64,000 bases of DNA, taken from contig OZ038437.1 in NCBI GenBank assembly GCA_964036275.1, positions 8,375,804-8,439,803 on the forward strand, in the 5' to 3' direction. Position 1 is the first letter of the stretch. Every line of letters begins with the position of its first letter. Below the pieces are notes generated by a model. That model saw only the letters and a program-made list of their open reading frames with translations. It searched no databases and had not been told where the DNA came from. The position numbers and the translations under genes were made by a program. Of this stretch, positions 1-11,377 are shown in pieces. Source of the stretch: Litoditis marina (lineage: Eukaryota; Nematoda; Chromadorea; Rhabditida; Rhabditidae).

Positions 1-89
1 GCGTTGTTTCAAATTGCATGAAAAACAGGCACTTTCAGTTTTGTGGTTTTTCACCGCTTTGTTGATGCCTGAAGATCAGGCTTTAATTG

Positions 90-345
90 GAAAGAGCAAA
101 CGATTTTGTTATAGTTCGTTTCACCAATCGATGACTTTCTACAGTAATCTTTCAAAAATTTAAACGCAATTATCTAGTCAACAAACAGAATTTAAGATTC
201 ACTGTTTTGTATGCTTGTAGTACCCCAAGTGGAAAACGAAATCGCAAAGTTTGAACTATGTACAACATCTGCAAGATATGATAAATTCTCATAAAGTTTT
301 ATCATCTTACTGTAGAGGGCTATTGTTTCGTAGTATCTTTCACCC
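90..345. repeat. dispersed inverted-repeat element, copy 1
   Basis: This stretch shares blocks with 32770-33010 and 48633-48891. The shared parts are an end reading ATAGTTCGTTTCACCAATCG, a middle with CTACAGTAATCTT, and a block around AAGTTTGAACTATG. The other two copies are in the opposite orientation. It lies upstream of or in an intron of the amine oxidase gene. I assign no transposon superfamily because target duplications are not clear. Confidence 0.5.
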
Positions 346-469
346 CGATTAACTTGTACACTTACACAGTTTGCATGTTATGGTAGTAATAGTGCTTGCC
401 GAGATTTTTCTGTTCTTATAACAACGTGTCAGGGCAACTTTCATTATCCCCCACTCCATTACATTTCAG

Positions 470-3400
470 TGTCGTCCATGGGAGTTTCGGGTATTCTATG
501 GGGCATCGCCCACTTCGCTGACAACTCCATATCCGAGGAGCAACGACACAATCTCTATATTGAAATAGTCGCCAGAACCATGAACACGACCCAAGTACCG
601 CTGGATGTGAAGTGAGTTGAAAGAAATGATCAAATTCATCGTAAGACCTTCTTTGCCCATTTGATACCTTATTCTGGTTTATTCACAATTACATCAATAT
701 TAACCGTCGGTATCATACACGAAGTACTAAAAGCTCGAAGTTTCACAAGATGAAAGTACAACTCGTACATTTTCAACAAAATATATAAGAAGAATGCCTG
801 TAATAACCAAAAAACCGTTTCACAATTCTTTCTAATTTGCAGTACAACTCTAGCAGTGCAAACAGCAAATGAACCAAAATTTTTGAAATTGTTGCTTTTT
901 TCCCATCTTCGCAACAGGTTATAGTTAGTGGTTATCAGGGACCTTCATGTTTGTAATTCAAACGACTGAACCGAAAACTCTTCGTGATCTTGGATTAGAA
1001 CTTATAAAAGTCACTTAGAAAAGACTTAGAAAAGTCAACAAGTGGTTGTACATGTCATTTTTCACGTTTCACGTTTTTCAGAGACGTGCACTTTTCCACG
1101 GATCCGTTCTCTCTGGGTTCGATCGGCGTGATGAGACCAACTGAAGACATTTCCTTCCTCCAATACCTCAAAGGAGTTAACACGGAAGGAAATGTGAGAA
1201 CCCTTTCGTATTTAGGTTCAAAGTTGAATGGTTACCGAAATTCTCTGATCGTAAAATTCACGGCAACCAGAATAAGTCATGCAAAGTTGAAAGTCATTTT
1301 GAGTAGAAGGCATTCAGTCACGTAACAGTCAAAAAGTTTTCAATATTTTTCGTTTTTCAAATTGACTTTTAATTTTGAATTACTTATTCCTGGTACCTGG
1401 TACAGAAATTCTCGATCATAGTACCATCACTTATTTTCATTGTAAGCATTTTGCCCGTTACAAAATGATGATGTCGAGATCTACTCACGTGAGGCTGTGT
1501 GCATAAAATGTGTTTCTGTTAGTAACAAAGTGTATGTCAATATACAATTTTTTTTCCACGAATATTGTTTCAGATTCATTTCGCATCGGCCGAGTTCTCC
1601 AATACTTCCCTCGGACTGATGAATGGAGCAGTGTGTGCTGGGCAGCTGGCTGGAGATATTGTATCACCACTAGTATCTGGTTCGTTTCCCTGGGTGTCAG
1701 ATCACTGAAAATGGTTTCATGCAAAAAATGATAGTCTGCACATACACGCGATTATTAACTTCGCATTTTCACTGAGACATTTGGAACTATTTGGAATATT
1801 GGAACTACGTGCAGCCTCACATTGTCACACAACATGCGGCGTAGCAAACCGTCCAACTTCATGAGAAGTTCATATGAGTTTCTCATGAGGTACCTCACGA
1901 GCTACTCGTGAACTTTTAACGTTGTAGCATAGCAATCAATAGAATCTCATGAGAAACTCGTGCTAATAGCTCATGAGGTGATCTCATGAACTTTTGTGGG
2001 GATTGCTACGCCGCCAGGTAATTATTCTGACCGGACTGGTCGTGCACAACCAGAATGAAGTATTTCACAAATGCGTTTTACATAATAGACAAAAGACACT
2101 AAAATCAAAATTGTCCACATTTGTTCGCTTAAAGAAGGACGACTATGTGGTCCAATCACAACGCTTCAGCCCTTTAAACTGCAATTCACTTTCAATTGCA
2201 CTTTGAAGAACCATTGACACAGGAATGATCCGCATCATGCTGCTTTAAATGGAATTATGAATAACGTATCGTTTCGATCAAGACGATGAATGTTATATTG
2301 TGCTCTTCAGGTTCAAGCCTGTCCGATGGTGCTAGAAACGACCTTCAATTTGTGTTGTTCGACGCTCCACTTCTAGACGCCGCCCAGACCGCCAACAGCA
2401 GAATATTCCGCTACAGTACCTCGACGCATTATCCGTCTACGGAGGTGACTGTTCTATATTTATTAAGGTTTCATCTGTAAGAGTGAAACTTAGACAATTC
2501 GTGGTAAAAGACTACAAACTATTATGAAATGTGAACTATTGATGTATTTGCGTGTGAGCTTTCAAGTTCACCAATTTATCTCACAACTATCTTCTAACAA
2601 AATGTTTCGATCATGTTTTTGAACTAAATTCCATGAAAACAATTAAAAAATATCTTCCAACAACATGTTTCATAGTGGATGAACTAAAACTGGTCCTTTT
2701 TTCACGATTTACTTTTTTTCAGGGAATTCAGTTGTTATTCGATGAGGCCTCAACAAACTCTAGCCCCGAGAACAGCACTACTTTTCCCTACAAAACTTCG
2801 TCTCACTACCCGCCGGAGTATTTGAATCCAAGCACTCCGGAACATCCTTCGCAAAACGTATTACAGGTAAGAATCAATGAAACGTACAGTTTCTCACCAT
2901 TAAAAGTATTATTAGAAGTTACTAAGTTTGTGAATGTGAGAAATTGCGAGTCAAGGTTCTCGTTATTCTTTCAATGCGTTTTGTAGAAGTCCAGCAATTG
3001 TTCGTAACGCAGGTTATATAACGCAACGCGAGTTTGCATATAACGATGAACGTAATTCGTAGTACGTTCTTTACTCTTTGAATCACCGCTTAAAAAAATG
3101 GTCTTTTCGTTCCTGTTTTTTTGGTCACAACCCAATGTTCCAGCGAGATCAGCCTCTCTCTTCCTCGAATCCCTCATCTTCCTTCAACTACGAAACCTCT
3201 AGTCATTACCCATCAACCGAAGCGGTTGAGACCACCACCTACACCCATTTTAGTATGGGAAACCTCGGAAAAACCTCCACAGGTAACCTAAAGCTGGGTA
3301 GTAATATTGCATTCAACATATCTGGCCGAAGAGAAAACTAATTGAAACAGTAAGTTGAGAGCAGATACATAAATTATAGTATAGGAAATCTCGAAGAAAG

Positions 3401-6400
3401 CTCCACGGGAACGTCGCAGTTATTGTAGCCTACTGAGCCTATTGGCCCATATAGGAATCGAACCTGCGAGCAAAAGATTCGTAGCAGGGCGCTAACCACT
3501 GCGCTATTAGAGCACATAATCACCAAGCCTTGGAATCGAAAACATGTGTGCGTACACAGCGGAAAGCGAGATATACAGTACCTTTCCGCCATTCCGTTGG
3601 CGACGACTATATTGGCAACACTCTAGCGAAATCAAGTAAGAAAAGTACCTCATCGTATGTGTTTGTAGTTTGATTCCATAACATTCCATTCTCGATAAGA
3701 GACGTGCAACGTGTGTTGACAACTAACTATCCATAAAGTTTCGGGGGGGGGGGGGGCGATTACTCAGCTTACACTGTAAATGTACATGAACAAACAATAT
3801 AAGCTGTGTTTTGTGAAAATGTACTTTGAAAACGTGTTTCTGCTTGTTTTATTATATTGAACCCAACCCTCAGGGGTTCGCACTAATGTGACTACCGTGG
3901 AATCTCAATGTGATACAATCGCAACCACAGTATACAGTATTATTTTATGTTCGTGTGGTAACCACTATGCAATACCCTTAACCTGTTCAACACCTCTACC
4001 AGATTAATCACCCTTCCCGCATGAACCCTCCCCTTTTTCAGAAGAATCTAACGACAATCCTTACGATATGGAAGATGACGTGGAAACGCCAGACACAGCG
4101 ACAAACTTCGTATACAGTACCTCCTCACAATATCCTCCGTCTGCAGCTATAGAAACAACCACCTACAAGCACTTCAGCATGGGTAACGTGGATGGTACGT
4201 GGTTTGAGCACTGCGTTCATCAAACTACACTTTTGACTAATTCGTCAAATTTTATCGTAAATCACATGCACATCACAATATGCATGACCATTTTTGCACG
4301 TTTTACTCTATTTACTGTTTCTCATGTTTCATACAGGGCTTGCCTCTTCTTGTTTAATTGTGTCGATTCTGAAAATGAAAATGGTCTTTTTATAAATATA
4401 AATGGCTTTTTTAATGTTTCCCACCATGATGTTCTCTTAACTACCCACTAGTCTAACATGTTTCCCCTCTCACACTTCCAGAACCCCCTGCAAAAATGGT
4501 TCTCGGACCAACAGCCGATGCACAACCCAGCTCATCATCCTCAACCGACACAGCAAAAACTTTTGACTACCGTACCTCGTCGCATTATCCACCGTCCGCG
4601 CCTATAGAGACGACCACGTACACTCATTTCAGCATGGGAAACGCCGGTCAGCACGGTTTGTTGTGAATTCGTCGGAACCTAAATTGTTTTTTCTCCCACC
4701 GATATTAATTACAATAACAACCTTCTTAAAGTGAGAACAAACCAAGTAACTAAGTATTAATCACGTGAAACTGAGTGAAACACTTAAAATTGTGCACTTT
4801 TCCCTTTCTGATTGATTTCGACTGTGCTTGCGAACCTCTGATCTAACATGTTTTCCCATTCCTAACTTCTTTCAGAACCCTCCAAAGAAAGTAGCACTTC
4901 ACATGGCAGTGCACCGTCAGCCCAACCATTACCAGCACAAAACACAGCGAAAAGCTTTGAATACCGTACCTCTTCGCACTATCCACCGTCAGAAGCTGTA
5001 GAAACAACTACGTACAAGCACTTTAGTATGGGAAATGAAGATGGTTCGTTATGCTACACAACCATTCACAACATTTTATTGAACGTTTTCCCATCTAACG
5101 TCACTTTTCAATTTTCTCTCATTGTGCCGTAAAACGTTTGCAGTAACACTCACTCAAGTTTCTTTTAAACTTATCACGTGTACCTGGTAACTGAGTTCCA
5201 CGTTTTTCACGGTTGTTCACCTTTCACCTCACCAACTCACGTTAAAGGGACCGTTCCTCTTTAATTTGGATGTTTGAGCTGATTAGTCGATATTGTTCAC
5301 ATTAAAAAAACAAAATCATTCATATAGGTGTTAACTTCCTGTCTTGCTCCGTGTTTTCGAAAATGGGGCGCGACCACGCGCACGTACATACACCGCCGAG
5401 TTCACCTACGTACAAAATTTTCAAAATGTTCATAAAGTTACAAAACCATATTCAAAACATGGCTAAAATTACCAATATCAAATCTGTTGTGAAAGATTTG
5501 TAAATATCATGAAAACTACAAAGCAGTGATAGATTAAGGATTGCTGCATTACAGTAACCCAAATCCTGTTGGCTTCTATTTTGCTCCGTAATAATGTGGT
5601 TTTCTGAACTCTCTGTACGTAGGGTATAAACTTTCATCTCGAAAAAGAATGAATGACTTTTTTCTTTTTTCAAAAATTACCTACATCGCACATTATAGAG
5701 GTACGGTCCCTTTAAACGTGTCGATAACAACTAATCTATTCACGTGTTCTTTCACCCCTTCCAGAACCTCCAGCCAATATGGTTCTTAGTCCCTCACACT
5801 TTAACTCCCCTTCTGCATCTCCTCCCACAGCACCGAACACAGCAAATACCTTTGAATACCGTACCTCCTCGCACTATCCTCCGTCAGAAGCTGTAGAGAC
5901 TACCACCTACAAACATTTCAGCATGGGAAATGCCGAGGGTTCGTGAGTAGACAAGCATTCGGAAACACTTTGAGTTTGTTTCCGACCTTCACGTTTTGAT
6001 ACAACAATCATAACATGTTACGATTGATTGAGAATAGATTTTCCATTCTTTCACGCTCGCTCACGTGTCATGTGACCATAACAACCGATCTACTCACATT
6101 TACCCTATTATTACCCCTTTCAGAACCCCCTGCCAAAATGGTTCTTGGTCCCTCACACGATAACTCCCCGTCCCCTGCTCCGAACACAGCGACAACTTTC
6201 GAGTACCGTACCTCCTCGCACTATCCACCGTCGGAAGCTATAGAGACTACCACATACAAACATTTCAGTTTGGGTAATAATGATGGTTCGTGGCTACACA
6301 CATCTCAGAATAGTTTGGTTCACTTCCAACGTTTTACGTTCATACAACAAGCGAACATGGAATATTTCAACTGGAAATATATTTCGACGTATTTTCCCTG

Positions 6401-8237
6401 TCTATCATAATTGTACACGTGACTTAACGTGACTATTCTAATCACGTGACTACTCACATGTTTCCCTCTCTAACCCCTTTTCAGAACCTCCCACCGAACT
6501 GGTACACGCTCTCTCACAAGATAACTCTCCTTCCCCCGCATCAAACACTGCGAAAAGCTTTGAATACCGTACCTTTTCGCACTATCCTCCGTCGAAAGCT
6601 GCAGAGACTACCACCTACAAACATTTCAGCATGGGAAATGCAAATGATGATGGTTTGTGACTGCCACATAATATGGTAGCTACAGTGTAGAATAGTGTTC
6701 TCGGTAAAATATTGTGTTCTCGAAACTGAAACACCAAAATCAGGCAGTGACTGAAGCGAAAGCTGTGTTTTGAAGTGTACCAGGAAAACTATCACAAAAA
6801 AACTTGAATATTTTTGATCATATACTGTTAGTCACGTGCAGAGTCACGTGAAACGTGTTAAACACAGCAGAACTCAGAAATGTGCAATGACAATATGCAC
6901 GTTGCCTCATTAGAATGCCAAAATGACGGTCTTATTCAATTTACTTCTAGTATACTCCACGCGAGTTTCGAGAAAGTGAGAAATAAATAAAAATATAGAG
7001 TGATAGAAAATAAGAGGTCCTGGAAGACTGGTGTATGAAAATGGAAGACCTGCTCAGAACACCTTTACAGAAGCCCCAGCCAATATGATTGCGGATTCTC
7101 TTCAATTCGAAGAACCACGCCCTATAGAGACGGCCTCAAAGATATCCGCAGACACAGCGACAACTTTCGACTACCGTACCTCTTCCCATTATCCGTCAAC
7201 CGGTCCTGTGGAGACGACCACTTATATACATTTCAGCATGGGAAACTTGCATCAGGCGAATGATGTTAATAATGGTACGTGGAAATTATATAATGAGAAA
7301 AACTACAGTTTTTCAATTACAGTTCCGCTTCGATAGTTTGTTGTCTAAAACTAACAAAATAATTTACAATTAACGATGATAAACAATCATCCAAAGCTTC
7401 AAACATATAAAAAAAACCATCCTGTAGTTTTAACTGTGTTTCACTCATAATTTACTTTATACAAGTCTTCTAACTTTCAAAACAGAGGAAATCGTGCTCA
7501 CATAAACATTCCGTTTATCTTCAATCATATATTCCTGATTTCTCTCCAATGCAGTGGTGCACAAATCGAACAACACAACATAAACTTGTTTCTGTCCAGA
7601 TGCTCCCGCATTTCCCATCGTGAGCCCGCAGCGGGACGCGGTACCCGCCAGTCAAGCTGCGGCCTCTCCCGACACTACCGCGGCCGACACTACCGCGGTC
7701 GAAGTGCCAGTGGCGGTAGCCGCCACCGTGCCGCCAGCCCTCGTCGCGGAACTAGAAGAAGTTGTCGCACAGGTGAATCATTCATCTTTTCAGGTATTCT
7801 TTCCTGATACATTTTTCTCAAAACTCATAAACTATACCAAACCACAAACCAGTATAATAGAAATGTTCGAGTTTGAAATGTTTCCCTCAATCCATAACTC
7901 CAGTCTTCTAGCGATGAGATAAAGAAAGCGTCCCTGATTATTCCTATTTCAATTAATGATTCGACAAGTATAGCTCGGTCAACTTTGATCACATTCTAAA
8001 CCAAAGTTCAGCTGAAATTTTCATTGTTGGTTGGCAACGAAGAAAAATGGTGACGGGAAACCCGTATTTCGGAACCTTTTTCTCCATTTTATTGATGTGA
8101 TCGCTCTGAAAATACAATTTTGTTCCTTGAAAACGTAATTTCAGGCTCCCGCTTCCACCCAGCTTGGACTTGCCACAAAGCTTACTGAGATGGTTCAACG
8201 ACTGCTCCAGTCACTCCAGCAACTCACGCGACGATAG
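470..8237 (+). CDS. flavin amine oxidase C-terminus fused to an exon-duplicated repeat tail (5' end outside window)
   Basis: I read fifteen exons: 470-611, 1082-1193, 1574-1679, 2311-2444, 2723-2866, 3144-3282, 4042-4194, 4482-4655, 4876-5043, 5765-5938, 6124-6285, 6485-6652, 7071-7274, 7600-7772 and 8145-8237 (TAG). All phases join, giving 747 residues. Exons 1-3 (about 120 residues) resemble the end of FAD-dependent monoamine/polyamine oxidases. DPFSLGSIGVMRP fits the usual W-x-DPFxxG-Y block, and IHFASAEFSNTSLGLMNGAV fits the FAD-contacting FAGEATS...G.MEGAV motif. The remaining ~630 residues are low-complexity and have no domain I know. Exons 4-13 each hold one copy of F-x-Y-x-TSSHYPP, and exons 6-13 add ETTTYxHFSMGN. 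Exon 14 is rich in Ala, Val and Pro, and exon 15 ends in a short amphipathic stretch with RLLQSLQQLTRR. Donors are often GTTCGT or GTTTGT. The FAD-binding N-terminus must lie upstream. I see no membrane segment. Confidence 0.85.
1835..2015. mobile_element. foldback MITE (TCATGAG family) in an intron
   Basis: The ends are inverted: GCGGCGTAGCAAACC on the left and GGATTGCTACGCCGC on the right. The body is a string of TCATGAG palindromic blocks. It lies wholly within the third intron of the amine oxidase gene. A second copy is at 10486-10860. Confidence 0.7.
2130..2205. repeat. half copy of the GACGACTATGTGG foldback
   Basis: The sequence AAGGACGACTATGTGGTCC followed by CCTTTAAACTGCAATT matches one arm of the complete foldback at 45465-45605. 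The opposite arm is not evident here. Confidence 0.5.
3395..3615 (-). repeat. tRNA-derived repeat, copy 1
   Basis: Read on the minus strand, a Pol III box A (TAGCGCAGTGG) and box B (GGTTCGATTCC) lie about 35 nt apart in a tRNA-like layout. A conserved ~120-bp segment lies on the box A side, containing GTGTGCGTACACAGCGGAAA on the plus strand. Copies at 9395-9590 and 11085-11290 share both parts. Acceptor-stem pairing is poor, so this is not a functional tRNA gene. Confidence 0.65.
3743..3756. repeat. poly-G run
   Basis: Fourteen consecutive G residues occur in the intron between the sixth and seventh amine oxidase exons. Poly-G runs are common in Caenorhabditis genomes and depend on the DOG-1 helicase for stability in C. 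elegans. The exact length could be affected by sequencing error. Confidence 0.8.
5246..5711. mobile_element. TTAA-flanked MITE in an intron
   Basis: The element is bounded by TTAA on both sides (5242-5245 and 5712-5715). Its ends are inverted: AGGGACCGTTCCTCT on the left and AGAGGTACGGTCCCT on the right. The TTAA duplication resembles piggyBac-type and PALTTAA elements of nematodes. At 466 bp with no coding capacity it is non-autonomous. Confidence 0.75.
6822..6955. mobile_element. dispersed foldback element related to the 64-bp satellite, copy 1
   Basis: This single copy contains GTTAAACACAGCAGAAC, then GTGCAATGAC...TGCAC, then CCTCATTAGAATGC, in the same order as the satellite unit at 53993-56040. 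The flanking ends, TATACTGTTAGTCACGTG and ATTCAATTTACTTCTAGTATACT read as two pieces, form an imperfect inverted pair. Other copies are at 30612-30745, 44115-44250, 56077-56163 and 62452-62575. Confidence 0.7.
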
Positions 8238-8654
8238 AAACATCAGACTACAGACTACAGGATATCAAATTGATCACCCCTAACTCGTCAGTTTGCGCCA
8301 TTGTAATTATGTACTCGTATAGTTTTTAAAGTTATTGTAATAACACCAACATTTCAATGTTCCTACACAACTAGGAGTTTACAGAAAAGTGTTGATTTAT
8401 CTAGGAGTATTGAATACAAAAATAATCTTCAAGCCAAATATCTTTTAGCTTAAACTGTCGTAAACCCACTCTGCTTTTTACTCAGTGTATCTGACGTGTT
8501 CAGATATTTTCTATACACCCCAGTAGTAGAGCCTAGAAATTATGAGCTTACATTTTATAAACAATCTCTGAAGTTAACCCAACTAGTTTTTCGAGTTGTT
8601 TTTGATATTGCCACAATTTTCATTGCTGGCAAACTTCGAAAATCAAATTGGCTT

Positions 8655-8840
8655 CGAACCGCTCAGACCGTGGGCAGAAATACCCCGAATGATAGATCCC
8701 AATCTGCGTCTCATCAAATACACGCTCTTTCTCTGCTCTCTCATCCAGTTGGGTGAAAATGTAGCGAAATACTGCGCATATCAAGAGACGCAGATTGAGA
8801 TCAAAGTTCTAAGATATTCAAACATACGTACTCTGGTATA
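8655..8840. mobile_element. CATACGTACTC foldback MITE, copy 1
   Basis: The arms CTGCGTCTCATCAAATACACG and CAAGAGACGCAG are inverted, and the right end carries CATACGTACTCTGG. Related copies lie at 30985-31155, 31855-32032, 39597-39772, 42085-42465 and 62640-62770. This copy is in the gap between the amine oxidase gene and the first peptide gene, which otherwise holds only AT-rich DNA. Confidence 0.6.
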
Positions 8841-9394
8841 TCTTCAAAGATTTTGAAATCTTTTGTAAACCGAATAGGCAATTTGTCACTTGATAATCCC
8901 CAATTAACAACTCATGTACGCATTGTATAGCTTTAACCGATAGCTTGAGGTTTTTCCATGATTGTACCGTTGTGTATTTATTGTCAATCCCGTTAATTGC
9001 CTACGTGTAATGTGCTCTTCACAACGTTTCCAAAAATTTGTCATTCACTCCTAATGAAACTTTAAACTTGTGCGTTTTTCATACATGTTTTTGTCATTGT
9101 GTTTGTGGGGTTTTTATAGATCTATAAGACGAATGCTCCATTTCAGTCTGAGATTTTGAGTTGTGCCTCAGTAAATTGTAAGCAAATGAGTACTTGATAA
9201 ACATTTCATACACGGCTCAAAAGTCTGAAAATTGTAGAATGTTTTGAAAGTTCCGCTCGGAAAGTGCATGTGTCGGTAGTGTTTTTCCAATGTCATTTAT
9301 TTAGCATTTATGTCATTTAGGTCAAGATTTTATATATGGTGTGAAAAGTAAGGAAACCAATTCTGCTTGTTACGGACGACTATACGTATAGTGG

Positions 9395-9590
9395 GAGCCA
9401 AATTTATAAGCTTCTGTCCCTGCCCGGAATTGAACCTGCGAGCAAGAAATTGGTAGCAGGGCGCTATTAGAGCCCATAACCACCAAGCTTTCAAACTGAA
9501 GATAATATATACCATATTATGGTGTGCGTACACAGCGAAAAGTGAGATATACAGTACCCTACCGCTTTTCCCTAGGCGACGACTATATTG
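9395..9590 (-). repeat. tRNA-derived repeat, copy 2
   Basis: On the minus strand it shares the box B (CAGGTTCAATTCCGGGCAG) and the upstream GTGTGCGTACACAGCG block with copies 1 and 3. Box A is damaged by a short deletion between the two boxes. Confidence 0.6.
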
Positions 9591-10259
9591 AGACATGTCA
9601 TCTTTTTCAAGAATACTCCATTTCGTCGGTAGTTCCGGAGACTTGTTGTGCCGATGTTGTGGTGGGTATTCATCCGACTACGTTCAGTAATAATATGTTA
9701 GATGTTTTCGCGAGTGTCTCCGAATGTAATATTTGAATCAATATTTTGGTTTCAGATTCATTTTTAATGTAATATATTGAAAGTGTATTACATTGAAATA
9801 TATTATACATTGAACAAAATATGTTATGGCTTCGTAACAATTCTGAAAATGGTGTGATAAGTCTGTTGGAGCATTAGTCATGTTGGCTTGTAAAGAACCA
9901 ATCAAAATAGTACAAAAGCACATAGCTAACTATTGTTGTAGTTCACATAAAAGGTGCCTTCAGAACGAACAATTCATTATTTCAACCATTATTCCTTACA
10001 ATAAGTATACTCACAGTCAACACTGTTTACCATTCCATCGCAACATATTTCTAAAAAACCCCAGCATGCTGATTTGTTTCCGAAAAACAACAATCATATT
10101 TAAATTCTTCCAACTTCTCATTGGTCCTCATGGATTGTGGATTTCAATCGTTGTGGGTAGTGCACTACCTCTAATCAGCAAAACCTAAAACGAGTGCTGG
10201 GTGAAAGTGAAATGTTTCTCAATTAGTTTTAGAAAAAAGAAGTTCACTTTTAAAAAAAA

Positions 10260-11377
10260 ATGAAGTTGTTCGTGGTTCTGTTCGTGCTTCTGTCGGTTTT
10301 CATGATGGCCGCTGCCGAACATGTCTGTGCGGGATTCGGCAAAGGAGGAAAAGAAGAAGCTGACTCCAAAAATAGATGTCTCAGCGATTATTGCGGCGGT
10401 CTGAGGATTCGAGTTACACAGTTCTTGTTTGGACCATTGAATCCATTGAAAGTGTTGCAACCCTGCCACCTTTCGCGTCACGTCTGGCGGCGTAGCAAAT
10501 CCTCACCAATCTCATGAGATACCTCATGAGCTTTTAGCATCAGCTTCTCATGAGATTCTATCGATTGCTATGCTACAACATTGAGAGTTCACGAGAGGCT
10601 CATGAGGTATCTCATGAGAAACTTGAAAGGAAAGGGGGGCAGAAAGGAAAGCTAGTTTAGAGACCCCGGGGTACCTAAATATAACGTTGCGCGCGTCAAA
10701 ATAGTCAAAAACGTGTCATCCGTATGCAAATTAGAATCGTTAGTTTAAATTAAAAGGTATACTTATCAGTTTGTCTTGATAAGCTTTCGCATATTAACTT
10801 TTCTTACTGTCCCCATTTTCTAGGAACTTTTAATGAGATTGGAGGGATTGCTAAGCCGCCTGAAAAGCGTCGGTTCGACATTTAGTTTGTCCGTTTATGT
10901 CTAATGAGCTTATCAAAACGTATCTGGGGGCTGGGAGTGGTACGTACGTTTTTGAATATGTGGTATATGCTTTCAGATTTTCCGAATGTTTTCCAAATTG
11001 TTATATATTGGGTGGGGGGAGAGATCAAGTGCAACGCAATAATATAAACTGATAAACTGAATGGGTTCTGAGTGCAATGTTGCCAAATGAACTATAGTGA
11101 GTGCGAAATTTATAAATTTCTGTCGCTCCCCGGAACTGAACCCGCGAGCAAACGATTGGTAGGGTGACGCTAACCACTGCGCTATTAGAGCTCATAACCG
11201 GGAAGCTTTGGAATCGAAGACATGTGTGCGTACACAGCGGAAAGTCAGATATACAGTACCCTCCTACCTTTCCGTTATCGACGACTATTCTATTTTGACT
11301 AATTTTGACATTCATTTCAGGGCGCATACGGAGTGTGCAAGAGCGCAACGAACTGTTACTGTATTGGTTATTTTTGA
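10260..11377 (+). CDS. cremycin-like CSalphabeta peptide 1 (aberrant copy)
   Basis: Exon 1 starts at 10260 and encodes a typical family signal peptide (MKLFVVLFVLLSVFMMAAA) and the EHVCAGFGKGG start of the mature peptide. Exon 2 (11321-11377) follows a good TTCATTTCAG acceptor and encodes GAYGVCKSATNCYCIGYF. Two things are odd. The second and third Cys are spaced C-x4-C instead of the family C-x3-C. The usual GTGAGA donor is also missing, reading GTCTGA in the wrong phase. The only in-phase GT nearby is GTTACA at 10413, which would extend exon 1 to 10412 and add about five residues. No TATA-type block is visible upstream, although 10140-10215 matches DNA upstream of peptide gene 2. AATAAA follows at 11415. 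It may be a decaying gene or use a non-standard splice. Confidence 0.6.
10486..10860. mobile_element. foldback MITE (TCATGAG family) carrying an insertion
   Basis: The ends GGCGGCGTAGCAAATCC and GGATTGCTAAGCCGCC are inverted. The left ~150 bp match the intron element at 1835-2015. From about 10630 to 10810 there is extra sequence absent from that copy, including a GGAAAGGGGGG run. The element sits in the intron of peptide gene 1. Confidence 0.7.
11085..11290 (-). repeat. tRNA-derived repeat, copy 3
   Basis: Minus-strand box A (TAGCGCAGTGG) and box B-like GGTTCAGTTCCGG are separated as in a tRNA. The GTGTGCGTACACAGCGGAAA block lies on the box A side. It is inside the intron of peptide gene 1. 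Confidence 0.6.

Larger units (their letters stand above)
2311..7274 (+). repeat. duplicated-exon array encoding the TSSHYPP / HFSMGN unit
   Basis: Ten consecutive exons carry one motif copy each. Exons 7-13 all start and end in phase 1 and have lengths divisible by three (153, 174, 168, 174, 162, 168, 204 nt), so any of them can be gained, lost or skipped without a frameshift. Acceptors are followed by AACC or AAGA, giving a repeated EPPAKMVLGP-like exon start. The third and fourth motif-bearing introns are long because mobile elements sit nearby. The pattern indicates repeated exon duplication in tandem. Confidence 0.85.

Noticed and set aside
10185..10481. Minus-strand frames opposite the peptide exon 1 sequences
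   Set aside because: They are antisense shadows of the conserved signal-peptide exon and recur at each copy for that reason.
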